Source: Ichthyophis bannanicus
Taxonomy: Eukaryota; Chordata; Amphibia; Gymnophiona; Ichthyophiidae
DNA length: 64,000 nt
Assembly (NCBI GenBank): GCA_033557465.1
Contig: CM066043.1
Location: forward strand, 76,848,662-76,912,661
Reading direction: 5' to 3'
The notes under the pieces were generated by a model that made no database searches, was not told the origin of the DNA, and worked only from the letters and a program-made list of their open reading frames with translations. Positions 18,918-29,830 of this stretch are shown here, one piece after another. A program made the position numbers and the translations under genes. Positions within the stretch are counted from its first letter, which is position 1, and each line of letters begins with the position of its first letter.

Positions 18918-20309
18918 GATGGTACAGAGAGGAAAAAAGTCATGAAGTTCGCTACCCCAAAAATTTGGCAGGAACCCACTGACCACTTCAGCAATTGCTA
19001 CTTCTGCATGGTGGATCCTTCCAAACATTGGACTGGCAAGAATACTCCTGTCATGTATCTGAGCATTCCTTCATCCATTGCCCCAGTGCCACACTGCCCA
19101 GAGCTCCCTGTACTCACTCCTCCGCAGAGAAAGCAGCTGTCTTCAGAAGAAAGCAGCAATTCACAAAACAAAGAAGACATTGCAGATCTAGATTACAATA
19201 TCAGAGATGGAGCTGAGGAGAGAAACCCTTCCTACCTGAACCAAAATGACCTCAACAACTTGGTCAGAGATCTTGGTCTCACCAAGTCCATTGCCGAGCT
19301 TTTGACATCCAGGTTCAAGCAGTGGAACTTGTTGGATGAAAGTGTGCAAGTCACAGGTCAGAGGAAGCATCACCACACGTTTTCTAGCTTCTTCACTAGT
19401 CAAGTTGGGCTCTGCTTTTGCCACAATGTGACTGGTCTGTTCGATACTATCAGAATTGCATGTAACCCGAAGGAGTGGCGCCTGTTCATTGACAGCTCTT
19501 CCAGGAGCCTCAAAGCCGTGCTACTACATAACGGGAACAAGTACCCGTCTCTTCCCCTAGCTCACTCAGTGAGCCTCAAAGAAGATTACAGCAGTGTCAA
19601 GACGTTGCTAGAAGCCTTGAAGTATGCAGAGTATGTCTGGGAGGTTATCAGAGACTGTAAAATGGTGGCATTTCTGATGGGTCTCCAAAGCGGTTTTACC
19701 AAGTTTCCCTGCTATCTTTATCTTTGGGATAGCAGGGATACCGTGGCACACTACCACAAGTGGGACTGGCCACAGTGAACTGAATTTTCTGTTGGGACAA
19801 AGAATGTGAAGAGGGAGCTACTGGTGGAACCATAGAAGGTGCTGATACCACCACTGCACATCAAATTGGGCCTTATGAAACAATTTGTCACAGCTCTAGA
19901 GAGAGTCGACAACCTCAAAGTACCTTCAAGACTTCTTCCCTAAACTTTCTGAGGCAAAGGTCAAAGCTGGTGTCTTTGTTGGACTACGAATAAAAAAGAT
20001 TCTTGTGTGCATGGAATTTCCCAAGCTGCTTACTAGGCAGGAGAAAGTGGCTTGGAACAGCTTTGTTGCAATGGTTTGTGACTTTTTGGGAAATCACAAG
20101 GCTGAAAACTATGTAAAGCTGGTTGAGACTCTGGTTAAGAATTATGGCAAAATGGGATGCAGGATGCATCTCAAAGTCAATATCCTTGATGCTCATCTTG
20201 ATAAATTCAAGGAGAACATGGGAGCGAACTTAGAGGAGCAAGGCAAACGTTTCTACCAGGATATACTGGAATTTGAACACCGCTACCAAGAATAGTATAA
20301 TGAGAACAT
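18918..20309 (+). pseudogene. transposase-like protein, exon 2, broken
   Basis: The frame at 18942-19778 gives 278 residues: CYFCMVDPSKHW (third Cys-x2-Cys), an acidic linker, LVRDLGLTKSIAELLTSRFK, LFIDSSSRSLKAVLLHNGNK (Asp in a strand-like setting, a candidate catalytic Asp), FLMGLQSGFTKFPCYLYLWD and HYHKWDWPQ. A TGA follows, then a TAG and a frame shift, and the frame reopens at 20005-20295 (FVAMVCDFLGNHKAENYVKL, MHLKVNILDAHLDKF, RFYQDILEFEHRYQ). The Asp-strand, Cys/His and GxRFxQD-like blocks suggest an RNase H-fold transposase, but this is inference. The coding sequence is cut by a CR1 LINE at 20310. Confidence 0.65.
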
Positions 20310-22205
20310 AGTAAATGACAACAGATAAAGACCAGTATGGTCCATCTAGTGTCCCCAGTAAGATGGCAAGAGTAGGTGCACCTGCTGCTTTGTGCAGGCC
20401 ACCCCTCCCCATGTCTTTGTTTAGGGGTGAACCGATCGCTCTGTGTAGGACACCTCTATTTGTTGAGAAATTACATAGTTAAGTTTATTTTGATTTTATC
20501 CTGTTGTTGTACAGGGATCCACTGTGTCTCCCATGCCATTTTGAATTCTGTCACTGTATTTGCCCCCACCACTTCTATTGGGAGGGCATTCCAAGCATCC
20601 ACCACTCTTTCAGTGAAAAAGTATTTCCTGACATTGCCTTTCAATTTACCCCCCTTGCAGCTTCATGTTATGCCCTCTAGTTTTACAGCTTCCCCGTCTT
20701 TGGAAGAGGTTTGTTTGTTTATTATTTCTCTTTAAGTATTTAAAGGTTTGAATCATATCTCCTCTATCCCTCCTCTCCTCCAGAGTGTAAATATTTAGGT
20801 CTTCAAGTCTTTTCTCATAAGGCTTCTGACACAGGCTCCAAATCATTTTGGTTGCCTTCCTCTGAACAGTTTCCAGTCTTTTTACATCCTTTGCAAGATA
20901 TGGTCTCCCAAACTGAACACAGTATTCCAAATGAGGCCTTACCAGTGAGTTATGCAGTGGCATTGATACCTCTTCCTTTTTGTTGGTAATTCCTCTTTGT
21001 ATGCAACCCAACATCCTCCTGGCTTTTGCCACTGCCTTGTCACACTGTTTTGTCACCTTAAGATCCTCAGAATTAATCACACCAAGGTCCTTCTCTTGGT
21101 CTGTGCACACCAACCTCTCACCCCCTATTATGTACATTTCCCTTGGATTTCTGCTTCCCAAGTGCATAACACTGCACTTTTTCGCATTTAAATCTTAACT
21201 GCCAAGCATTAGACCATTCTTTCAGCTTTTGTAAATCTTTCCTCATGTTATCCACTCCCTCAGGGGAGTCCATTCTGTTGCAAATTTTCGTGTCATCTGC
21301 AAAAAGACAGACTTTTCCATTCAGTCCTTCAGCAGTATCCCTCACAAATATGTTGAACAGGGCTGGGCCCAGGACTGAACCCTGGGGCACCCCACTAATC
21401 ACCCTTTCATCTGAGTGAGCTCCATTTACCATCACCTTCTGTCGTCTGTCAGTCAACCAATTTCTGATCCAGTTCACCACCTTGGGACCCATCCCCAAAC
21501 TACTGAGTTTATTGATAAGCCTCCTATGAGGAACAGTATCAAAGGCTTTGCTGAAATCCAGGTAGATGACATCCATCGCATGCCCCTGATCTAGTTCTCT
21601 GGTCACCCAGTCAAAGAACTCAACCAGATTTGTTTGGCAAGATCGTCCTTCGGTAAAACTATGTTTTTGAGAAAGTTTACTATTCACTCTTTCAGGAGTG
21701 CCTCCATTACTTTTCCTGCCACTGAGGCAAGGCTCACGGACCTGTAGTTTGTCACGTCTTCCCTGTCACCACTTTTGTGAAGAGGTACCACATCAGCCAT
21801 TCTCCAGTCCTGAGGAACTTCTTCTCTTTCCAAGGATCTGTTGAAAACATCCTTTAACGGCTCTGAGCTCTTTCAGTATCCTGTGATGTATCCCATCCGG
21901 TCCCATGGCCTTGTCCACTTTCAGTTTTGCAAGTTGTTCTAACACATCATCTTCTGTGAATGGTGTGGTATCTACTTCATTCCCATTTTTATATTTGGGA
22001 GACACAGGTGGTCCTTCTCCAGGATTTTCTTTAGTAAAACAGAGCAGAAGTATTTGTTTAGCAATTTTGCTTTTTCAATGTCACTTTCCACGAGTCCGTT
22101 CCCAGCACTTCTGAGTCCTGCGATTCCACCTGATTTTCCTCCTCTCCCGAATATACCTGAAGAAAGTTTTGTCGCCATACTTCACATCTTTAGCCATCTT
22201 TTCCT
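20310..22205 (-). mobile_element. CR1-type LINE inserted in the transposase-like gene
   Basis: Reverse-oriented, 5'-truncated LINE of 1.9 kb, flanked by CAT on both sides (20307-20309, 22206-22208), either a very short duplication or microhomology. Minus-strand coding order: LLNKYFCSV, VDKAMGPDGIHHRILKEL, then the RT (21118-21687) and C-terminal part (20646-21167). Among the LINEs here it has the longest continuous RT. Host coding resumes directly at 22206. Confidence 0.88.
21118..21687 (-). pseudogene. CR1-type reverse transcriptase core
   Basis: A 189-codon frame with [57 protein letters not shown] and the intact active site FADDTK. The frame starts after a break near 21690 and shifts near 21120 into the C-terminal piece ([37 protein letters not shown] at 20646-21167). 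Lacks the endonuclease. Confidence 0.85.
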
Positions 22206-22308
22206 CATGATGGGAGGCTACATCTGGGGACTTATTCGTGAAAGTGATTTACAATATAATCGTAAATGTCGAAGCTACTCACTTCTAAATGTTTATCGTC
22301 TTTCTTGA
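22206..22308 (+). pseudogene. transposase-like protein, C-terminal end
   Basis: The reading GGYIWGLIRESDLQYNRKCR continues the protein after the LINE insertion: the host text before it ends TATAATGAGAACAT and resumes CATGATGGGAGG. A stop follows at 22306-22308, 80 bases before the right inverted repeat. This placement is the main evidence that exon 1, exon 2 and this segment form one gene. Confidence 0.65.
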
Positions 22309-22387
22309 CTAACTTACAATATATAATATTTACTTATATTTGTTTGTTTATTGTTCATATAAAATAAAAAAAAATGGAATATGTACA

Positions 22388-22517
22388 TTTCAGAAATATC
22401 AATCTCTTGTTCACAAAAGCAAAGTTTAATGAGAATAATAACCATTTTCCATACTTTTAAGTTATAAGCAATTAGGAAATAGTCACTACCCAGGAACAAA
22501 AATTGCGTTAGACAGTG
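22388..22517 (-). repeat. right terminal inverted repeat of the DNA transposon
   Basis: Reverse complement begins CACTGTCTAACGCAATTTTT, then GTTCCTGGGTAGTGAC and GGAAAATGG, TTGCTTTTGTGAACAAGAGA, matching the split left repeat. Divergence is substantial, so the element is old or the arms were never identical. Confidence 0.7.
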
Positions 22518-22532
22518 ATCAGGCCCTCTCTG

Positions 22533-22800
22533 TTTTATTTTATTTATTTATTTATTTATTTATTTTCATTTCTTATATACCGCACTATTTGCGATCAGCG
22601 CGGTTTACATAAAACAAACAGTATCCGACAATAAACAAAAGTCAGGTCATTACATTGAACAGGAACAAGTAACTTGGATAACCGGGAAAACTATATACAT
22701 ATGCGTGGCGTTGAATAGGTAACTATATACATGTCAGATGGAGTTATTGGGTACTGATCATAATTGGTGGCTGGGGTTCAGGTTATATCTTATGCAATTG
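22533..22800 (-). repeat. L2-type LINE tail
   Basis: (TTTA)n at 22536-22564, then TTATATACCGCACTATTTGC and GCGCGGTTTACAT: the reverse complement of the L2-type terminal stem plus AAATAAAT repeats. No coding part. Confidence 0.6.
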
Positions 22801-23104
22801 AAAATTTAAAAAAATACTAATAAGAAATCTATGTTGTGTATATGAGAAATTCCACCAACACACACCCCAAATCAGTGAGGTGACAAAATAAATCCAAAAC
22901 TCAATATAAAAAACAAATACAAAAATGAAAATATTAGAATATTCCTTGTACTAGCAAAGCATGATGAAATCCCCAGATCCCCAAACCTTTGACATAGCGC
23001 TATGCTTGCTGATCCTGGCTTCTTCAGGAAGGAGAGGGGAACACAATTCTTAACTTCTGTATCTCGACAAGTTCTCAAAGGAAAGGCAGAGAACAACAAA
23101 CAGT
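22801..23104. other. unassigned; possible Penelope-type remnant
   Basis: On the minus strand CTTCCTGAAGAAGCCAGGATC...CATAGCGCTATGTC has the flavour of Penelope-like 3' regions, but no RT or endonuclease motif is present and I could not define ends. Confidence 0.25.
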
Positions 23105-24122
23105 CACCTATCAAACTGCTTCACTGATGTCTCCAGCTGGCTACAGGAAACCAACCTATCCATCAACATAAAAAAACCAGAAGCCCTCATTATGACCAAG
23201 GACCCAAACTTCACCCCACTGCCACACCTCACCTTGGGAACCACCCAAATACTAGTTCAACCCCACATAAAATATTTGGGAATCATCATTGATCAAGCGC
23301 TTACATTTAAACAACAGATCAAAAAGACTACCAGAACAATATTCCACAAAGCAAAGACAGTACAATGTTTCAGACCACTCATCAACCCACAGGACTTCAG
23401 AACAGTCATGCAGGCTATGACGCTCCCCCACCTGGACTACTGCAATGCAATCTATCACGGACTACCCGCCACCCACACCAACCCCTTCTGGACCGCCTTA
23501 AACACCACCCAAGGATCATCCAGAGGGCGAAAAAGCATGACCACATCACCCCAGTCCTCAGAGCTTCACATCCTCCCCCTCGAAGCAAGGATTAAATACA
23601 AATCTCTCCTACTTATCCACAAAGTCCTCCATCAAACGCAAACCTCCTAACTTCGGATGCTACTACCTTAGCCTACCCTCAACAGGCCGACCAGACAGAC
23701 CACCAGCAACACTCTCTCACTATCCCCCACAAACAAACAAAGTTCAAGCAGCAAACCTGTAACAGAGCATTCGAGCTGTATGCACCCTCCCTCTGGAACT
23801 CCCTTCCGCACCAGGTCCGAAACAACAGAGACCTCTCCACATTCCGGAAGCAGTTAAAAACCATCCTATTTCATGAATATCTTGGATCTGAAACAGACAT
23901 CTCTCACTGACTACCCTCCCAGAACCCCCAACATACCTCCCCTGCTACCAACTAAGAGATTTATGTCAACTGTCTAGTACTGTTCCCCCTTGTTCAGATC
24001 TTCACTGTTGGCCCCCTGGTGATGCCCCCCAATTGATTATTGCCCCCCCCCCTTTTTTTGTCTAAACCGCTTTGACCCGGTGAAAAGCGGGATATAAATG
24101 CAGCTAAACTAAATAAATAAGC
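23105..24122 (+). mobile_element. L2-type LINE, 5'-truncated
   Basis: Frame 23192-23650 reads EALIMTKDPNF..., KYLGIIIDQALTFKQQIKKT, LPHLDYCNAIYHGLP, the RT thumb and C-terminal region; a further frame has APSLWNSLPHQVRNN near 23790. The tail AACCGCTTTGACCCGGTGAA plus AAGCGGGATATAAATGCAGC and AAATAAATAA closes it. Confidence 0.8.
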
Positions 24123-24790
24123 AGAACACTTGATGTCAACGTCTTAACAGTACACAGATCACAGAGCAACATAGAAAGAAGGGTGGCAGGAGCCACCAAA
24201 GTCAGCAGAAGAGGGGGCAAAGGATACAACAACAGTGGCATGAGAACCGCAAGGCACAGAGGGGAAAAAGCAGCAGCAAGAGTGGTGCAGCAGAGGGACA
24301 CAGGTAGCAGCAAAGAGCACATTTTTTTTCTTTTTCTTTTTGGCATGTAGGGCTAAAGGCACCCAATGGAAACTAGATAGCAGGATGAAGAGTGGCTGTG
24401 CAGGCAGCAATGAGAGTGGAACATGACAGCAGGCTCAACAGCAATCAGTTAGGTAATAGTGAGAGAGAGAGTAGCAGAGCAAAGGGACCTAGGCAGCAGA
24501 GGCAAAGAATGGCAAGGAGAGAGATTTTTCTTTTATTTCTTTTATGTTTTGGCATGTGGGGCTAAAGGCATCTACTGGAAACAGGCAGCAGCTTGAAGAG
24601 ACTGCAGTGCAAGCTGGCAAAAACACAAGATGCTGCAGGAACAGGGTATGGGCAACTGTGCTTTGGTGGAGCTCTACACTCATTCTACTTCCCAGACACA
24701 CGAAAATTGAGGGAAAGCAAGCAAGGGGATGTTTGTCTTCAGCAACACAAGATTTTCCACCAACTATGGTACTAGCTGGGCTCAATGGAG
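24123..24790 (+). repeat. tandem AGCAG-rich repeat, about 209-bp period
   Basis: The phrase TTTTTGGCATGTrGGGCTAAAGGCA occurs at about 24338 and again at 24547, a period near 209 bp, within AGCAGCAAGAG-type sequence. A related unit with CTTTTTTTATG and GGATGTGGGACTCAAAGTAC lies at about 51520-51590. No transposon ends found; a degenerate satellite-like array. Confidence 0.5.
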
Positions 24791-24953
24791 ACTCATTATA
24801 TCCCTTGCCATGGAGAATACACCGTGACTGGGTTCACTGGTTGGTGGGCAGAACAGGAAGTGTTGGGCAAGCTTGGCCAGGTCTGACCACACTGCTGATT
24901 ATACATCTGGTATGTCAAGGAATCTGTTGCATGGGCTCAACAACATCTCCAAG

Positions 24954-25323
24954 CACTGTTCCCTCTAAGCTGTGCGCGTGTGCGCGCGCACACACCTCGC
25001 CGAGAGAGCGCACATACTTTACAACAGAGCGCACAAAAATTACGGCTCTGATTCTGATAGAAAACACCACAGACGTCTTAAAATTTAAAAAGTTATGATT
25101 GTAATTACTAGAAATTTCCTACTTCATTTAGTAATCGTCTATTTTCATTTAATTTGATTAAAATTAATGTGGTGCACATACTGTATTCTGACGTGTAGTC
25201 AAATTTTAAAGTATATAATTCCGAGTGTCGTTATGTAGCGCACAGAAATTTAACCTTCCTTCAAAAGCTGCACACAGCTCATTTTATGCGCACACAGCCT
25301 ACAGAAAATTAGAGGGAACATTG
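24954..25323 (-). mobile_element. hAT-type MITE, copy 2
   Basis: 370 bp in reverse orientation; ends CACTGTTCCCTCTAAGC and AATTAGAGGGAACATTG; exact 8-bp duplication TCTCCAAG at 24946-24953 and 25324-25331. Body matches copy 1 throughout. GTGCGCGTGTGCGCGC near the end could adopt Z-form. Confidence 0.9.
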
Positions 25324-25359
25324 TCTCCAAGGTATTGTGCCACTGAAATTCATGCAGGA

Positions 25360-25932
25360 CTGGTCACTGTTAGGGCTTCTATTATCAAATAGTTTTCTAT
25401 AGTAGGACTCATGGGGATGTGGCACATAAAAGTGGGGGAGGGGGTAGTGGTAGCTCAGAGGATGCTACTCATGCTACCAGTAGTAGTGCTACTCACCCTA
25501 CTGCACCACTTCTGCTCCTCTGCCATTGGCGCCCCCTTTCCTCCACCTGAACCACCAGTTTCCTCTTCCAGTAAGTCAATGTTGTATTGCAGAGCAATAG
25601 TTCCTTTCTGCTGTGGGTTACAGAGAATAGCCAGCATATTAGCATCCTTCGTGAAGGGTTTCAACCCTTTTCCCACTTGACCATGCAAGAAGTCCACCAG
25701 TACAAAAATATTTTCTGTGAATCTCTATCACTACCAAAAATCCTCTTACTTCACCAGTAGAACAGTCAGTATTGGGAAGGCTCAGGGTAGCCCTTCTGGA
25801 AATCATTTACCATCAGGGCACCCTTGAAGGACTTTAAGACTCTATATGACCTGAGTCATATTTGTCCAATTCTCACTCCCCGAGGCTTTCAACATCTCAT
25901 GCAGAGCTGCCTGTTGCTCCACTAACCTCTCC
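25360..25932 (-). pseudogene. hAT transposase, C-terminal part (split)
   Basis: Minus strand reads EQQAALHEMLKASGSENW and later blocks with several stops. It continues directly the EMLERLV reading that ends at 28318, the two being separated by the Penelope-type insertion and its target duplication. Degenerate, non-functional. Confidence 0.55.
25919..25932. repeat. 14-bp target-site duplication, left copy
   Basis: CCACTAACCTCTCC; the right copy at 28305-28318 is CCACTAGCCTCTCC, one mismatch. Both encode ERLV of the hAT gene on the minus strand. Confidence 0.8.
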
Positions 25933-26478
25933 TAAATAATCACCCACCCTTCACTCTCTTATCTACACCTTATCTTACCTATCGAGTGAATCTTAAGTAA
26001 CTGATATCCAAATATTGAATTTTTGAATTTTTTGTCGGAGGTTTTTGCCATGAGAGATTCCTCCCTCCTGAAGCGTGACTTCCCTTTTAATTACTATTGT
26101 GGTAACCTAACCACCGTATAAAATACTGTGAGGTAATCGCATTCAAACCTGATGCTACATCACAATCACAACCATATTTAAAGTTCCATACTGCAGATCT
26201 CAACGAACACAGCACTGCGTTTAGAGCCGCGCACTTCTTTCTGGCTCTGCCTCAATGCTTAAACATCTGTTCATACTCATCTGAGTTAATGTGTCCAGCC
26301 CAGAAAGTATCGAATTCCCATCCTTTCACCGAGCTGTTCTTCTTTCAGCTCATTATATCAACGAAATTCCTTCTTCTCCTGAGCCGGGCACCTCCATTGT
26401 TACAGTCACACTTATTGATCAAAATCTAAAGGACAGCGAAAAGTTTTTAAGGGCCTCCAACTAACCGCCCTTATGACA

Positions 26479-27657
26479 TCAGACTAGACTCATCCAATCG
26501 AGTTCTAAGTTCAACCCCTTCGGTTCTAAACAGCCAATCCGAAAAATCCAGCTTTGTTCTAACCACTGGAGCCATTGCTCTCTATCCCCCCCTCTGGGAG
26601 TTAGTGGAACATGATCAATGATTCGCCAATGAAAATCAGAGAATGAGTGTTTCAATTCTATGCAGTGTTGTACCAAAGGAGCTGAAATTACCGAATTCCA
26701 TATTCTAGACGCATGCTCCTGTAAACGGAGTTTTACCTTTCTAATGGTCCGTCCAACATATACCTTTGTACAAGGACAAACCAAAATATAAACCACATAA
26801 GATGTAGAACATGTAGTTAACCATTTGGATGTCTGTTTTATACTAGTGTTGGGAATAGACCATTCCCTGCCTTCAATGGTCTGCTGGCAAAGATCACAAG
26901 ATGAACCTTTAGAGCACACAAAATGTCCTGTCAAGGAATCCTCTGATGTTTGCGTTGATCTAATCTGTGTATTGCTTATCAAATTACCTATATTAGGGCC
27001 CCTAGTGTATGCTATCCGCAAAGGTTTCTGAAAGCATGAGTGAAGAGCTAAAATATGCCAATGCTTCTTAAGAATGGTTCTGATTTTTGAGATGTTAGCC
27101 ATATAAGGTAATATGCCTGTTATAAAATCCTCTTCAGTCTGTTTTTTCACCAGATCTCTTAGCCATTCTCTATGGGTGTAACGTGCCCTTATAAGGGCTT
27201 GTTTCACAATAGAGATAGGGTAGCCCCTATGCAGTAATCTTAATTTCAAATCCTGTGCATGATGTTCAAATTCTTGAATAGAGCTACAAATACGTCGGAG
27301 GCGTAGAAACTGTCCATAAGGTAATCCACGCTTCAAAGCAGGAGGATGAAAACTTGAGTACTGTAAAAGAGTATTTCTTTGTACTGATTTTCTATAAAGA
27401 GTTGAACATAGACGAGACCCCTGTTTGAAGATTTTTACATCCAAAAACTCTAATTCCTGTGTATGAAAATGTAATGTAAAAGATAGATTCTCTTTTTGAA
27501 CATTCAGCCAATCTATAAAAGCTTGTAGGGCTTCTTCAGTGTCATTCCAAAGAAAGAAAATATCGTCCAAAAATCTGACCCACAGACCAATCTTGGAATA
27601 CCATTCAGAAGGAAAAATTACATTCATCTCAAAATCAGGGGTCTCGTCTATGTTCAA
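26479..27657 (-). CDS. Penelope-like RT C-terminus plus GIY-YIG endonuclease
   Basis: 392 codons without a stop. The RT palm has VRFLDDIFFLW (about residues 27-37), followed by the DVKIFKQGS region and an LRRICSSIQEFEHHAQDLKL helical region. Then a CDLC zinc-like pair and the GIY-YIG nuclease: YVVYILVCPCTKVYVGRTIR, LRLQEHASRI, and a C-terminal DREQWLQWLEQSWIFRIG. RT fingers and N-terminus are missing: the first eight or so codons derive from the inverted 49-bp junction, so the listed Met is an artefact of rearrangement, not a real start. The endonuclease half looks complete and undamaged. Confidence 0.85.
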   Translation of the reverse strand: MNIDETPDFEMNVIFPSEWYSKIGLWVRFLDDIFFLWNDTEEALQAFIDWLNVQKENLSFTLHFHTQELEFLDVKIFKQGSRLCSTLYRKSVQRNTLLQYSSFHPPALKRGLPYGQFLRLRRICSSIQEFEHHAQDLKLRLLHRGYPISIVKQALIRARYTHREWLRDLVKKQTEEDFITGILPYMANISKIRTILKKHWHILALHSCFQKPLRIAYTRGPNIGNLISNTQIRSTQTSEDSLTGHFVCSKGSSCDLCQQTIEGREWSIPNTSIKQTSKWLTTCSTSYVVYILVCPCTKVYVGRTIRKVKLRLQEHASRIWNSVISAPLVQHCIELKHSFSDFHWRIIDHVPLTPRGGDREQWLQWLEQSWIFRIGCLEPKGLNLELDWMSLV

Positions 27658-27695
27658 CTCTTTATAGAAAATCAGTACAAAGAAGGGGGGATAGA

Positions 27696-28304
27696 GGGGG
27701 GGATAGAGAGCAACGGCTCCAGTGGTTAGAACAAAGCTAGATTTTTCGGATTGGCTGTTTAGAACCGAAGGGGTTGAACTTAGAACTCGATTGGATGAGT
27801 CTAGTCTGATGTCATAAGGGCAGTTAGTTGGAGGCCCTTAAAAACATTTCGCTGTGCTTTAGATTTTGATCAATAAGTGTGACTGTAACAATGGAGGTGC
27901 CCGGCTCAGGAGAAGGAATTTCGTTGATATAATGAGCTGAAAGAAGAAGAACAGCTCGGTGAAAGGATGGGAATTCAATACTTTCTGGGCTGGACACATT
28001 AACTCAGATGAGTATGAATGTTAGCAGATGTTTAAGCGTTGAGGCAGAGCCGGAAAGAAGTGCGCGGCTCTAAACGCAGTGCTGTGTTCGTTGAGATCTG
28101 CAGTATGGAACTTTAAATATGGTTGTGATTGTGATGTAGCATCAGGTTTGAATGCGATTACCTCACAGTATTTTATACGGTGGTTAGGTTACCACAATAG
28201 TAATTAAAAGGGAAGTCACGCTTCAGGAGGGAGGAATCTCTCATGGCAAAAACTTCCGACAAAAAATTCAAAAATTCAATATTTGGATATCAGTTACTTA
28301 AGAT
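27696..28304 (+). repeat. inverted arm of the Penelope-like element
   Basis: Reverse complement of 25989-26592, including the last 30-35 codons of the endonuclease frame, the 3' UTR and AAATATTGAATTTTTGAATT. Arms differ by only scattered bases and short indels, so the palindrome is recent or was formed at insertion. Confidence 0.85.
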
Positions 28305-29830
28305 CCACTAGCCTCTCCAGCATCTCATAAGTGGAATTCCACCTGGTACTGACTTCCTGAATGAGCTGGTGTGCAGATGCCCCTGTTGCTTCCTGCTTCT
28401 CACGCCCACCCTTCACAATGCTATGATTCTACCCTGCTCTTTTTTGGCACTTCTCAATCTGTACCTTCAGAATCCCACTATCACTTCCCAAGGCCTCCCG
28501 CAAAGCATCTGATTCCATGAAAGGCCCCCTCTTTCACTGTTTTAACAATATTCATCCCGCCATCTGTTATTAAAAAAAAAACAAAGCAGGAAGCACAATG
28601 CTCTGTCTGTGGCCCAGTATCTGCCAGTCCTGCTGCATTCCCGTTATTTCTACTAAGATATGGGCCCGGGTATGGTCATTATCCATCACCTAAGTATGCA
28701 ACACAGTTCACCAACATCCTCCTTTTGGGGCACTCCCCTTAAACTTATGGCTGTCCTTGCCTCATCCAGCTGCCACCAGTGTGCTGTTAGGGAGAGAGGT
28801 TTGTGCAGAGTTCTGACTAGTCCAGATGTTGCTAGTAAAGGTACACTGCTAGCCTCTGCCTTTGCTAGCTTTGCCTGCAGTTGGACATGCAACTGATTGT
28901 AAAGGTTGGGGAACACCTGCATACTAAAAGTAGTTCTTCAGGGCACTTGGGAGCAAAGAGATGCAGCAGCCTCGTAAACTTCACATTCTCAATGACCTGC
29001 AGAGGTTGGTCATCCCAGGGCAATTGTTTCCCTGATGCACCATGCCACAACCTTTGATGCTGCTTGTTTCTGGACAGTGCTGCCAAAAAACACTCCATAT
29101 CCTTCATGTTAGCTTGCTTTGACGAACGTCTGGGCATGCCACCTCACTGGGGGAAGAGGCTAGGGACTCCTCTTGGGAAATGGATTTCCTTTTTTCAGTA
29201 GTTTTCCTATTGCTGCCATTTCCACTGTCCAACTGAGTTCCTAGCCTAGGATCAGTTACCTCCCTTGTACTGAGCTAGAAGGGGTACTGTTTGTGCAAAT
29301 GATGCAACATGCCATTGTTGGTAAGATGGCTATTCAGCTTCACTCTACTAATGTATTTCCTATGGGAACTATATTCTGCATACTGTGGATCCTGAAGCAC
29401 TTTAAAATGTGTCCACACTTTAGACATTTTGTGAGACTTCTGTTACACTTCCTTGGGAGAAGACTGCTGCTATTGCTGCTGTTGGTACTGGGGTTTGAGA
29501 CAGATGGAGAGGATGAAAGGCTAGGGCCATCCTTTCCACTCACTGCTCTCTGCTCTACCTTTGGGGAGCTCTTGGCCCAGGCAATGCCAGCATCAGTTCC
29601 TATTTCCTCACCAAGTAGGGTACTAGCAAGATCCTCAGGATCCACTTCAACCACTAAACTTTCAATGGCTGATAATTCAGATGCAAATCCATACCACAAG
29701 GGTTCATCAGATTCAATATCTTTGAAAACCATATACTTTTCATCAGGGAATAGGTTCACCTCCACCTGCTGCTCTGCTCTGTTGCCTTTATTTATTGCTT
29801 CTCTTCTGTCCACATTCACCCTGCACTGTC
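28305..29830 (-). pseudogene. BED-type hAT transposase, N-terminal and middle parts
   Basis: Minus-strand blocks in gene order: acidic/Ser-rich N-terminus (29340-29819), a degraded BED finger (CLKCGHIL with HSMQN region near 29400), GCGMVHQGNNCPG and QPLQVIENVKFTRLLHLFAP (near 29000), FPNLYNQLHVQLQAKLAKAE (28880), LSLTAHWW (28790), and TRWNSTYEMLERLV up to 28305. These are the conserved blocks of ZBED/hAT transposases. Several frame changes and stops. It continues at 25932 on the far side of the Penelope insertion. Confidence 0.65.

Larger units (their letters stand above)
11555..22517 (+). mobile_element. DNA transposon with long TIRs, superfamily not assigned
   Basis: Ends are CACTGTGTAAC...(left) and ...GTTAGACAGTG (right). 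The left end, read across the Ngaro insertion (11555-11616 then 18133-18210), aligns with the reverse complement of 22388-22517: shared blocks include GTTCCyGGGTA, ATTTyCC, GGAAAATGG/GGAAATGG and TTGCTTTTGkGAmCArGAGA. Inside lie a heat-shock-type promoter, a spliced transposase-like gene and short 3' flank; without its two insertions the element is about 2.55 kb. Target duplication is not evident (flanks ACGC and ATCA differ). CACTG ends recall CACTA/Chapaev/Transib groups, but the protein does not clearly match any I know. Confidence 0.7.
25933..28304 (-). mobile_element. Penelope-like element with inverted partial duplicate
   Basis: A GIY-YIG Penelope-like retroelement read on the minus strand. 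Its 3' part (25989-26592) is repeated in inverted orientation at 27696-28304, giving a palindrome with arms of about 605 bp; a second, 49-bp inverted duplication (27373-27421 with 27636-27684) marks the junction at the truncated 5' side. At its 3' end about 56 further bases precede the 14-bp target duplication. Penelope-like elements are known for tandem or inverted pseudo-LTR arrangements, which fits. Confidence 0.85.

Noticed and set aside
11551..22521. A target duplication for the outer DNA transposon
   Set aside because: Flanks ACGC (left) and ATCA (right) do not match at any length from 2 to 9, so none is claimed.
25989..26592. Hammerhead ribozyme in the Penelope-like arm
   Set aside because: Penelope-like elements often carry one, but I found no CTGATGAG...GAAA core with matching stems on either strand.
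25989..28304. LTR pair of a conventional retrovirus-like element
   Set aside because: The 600-bp repeats are inverted, not direct, and the coding part is a GIY-YIG Penelope-like protein.
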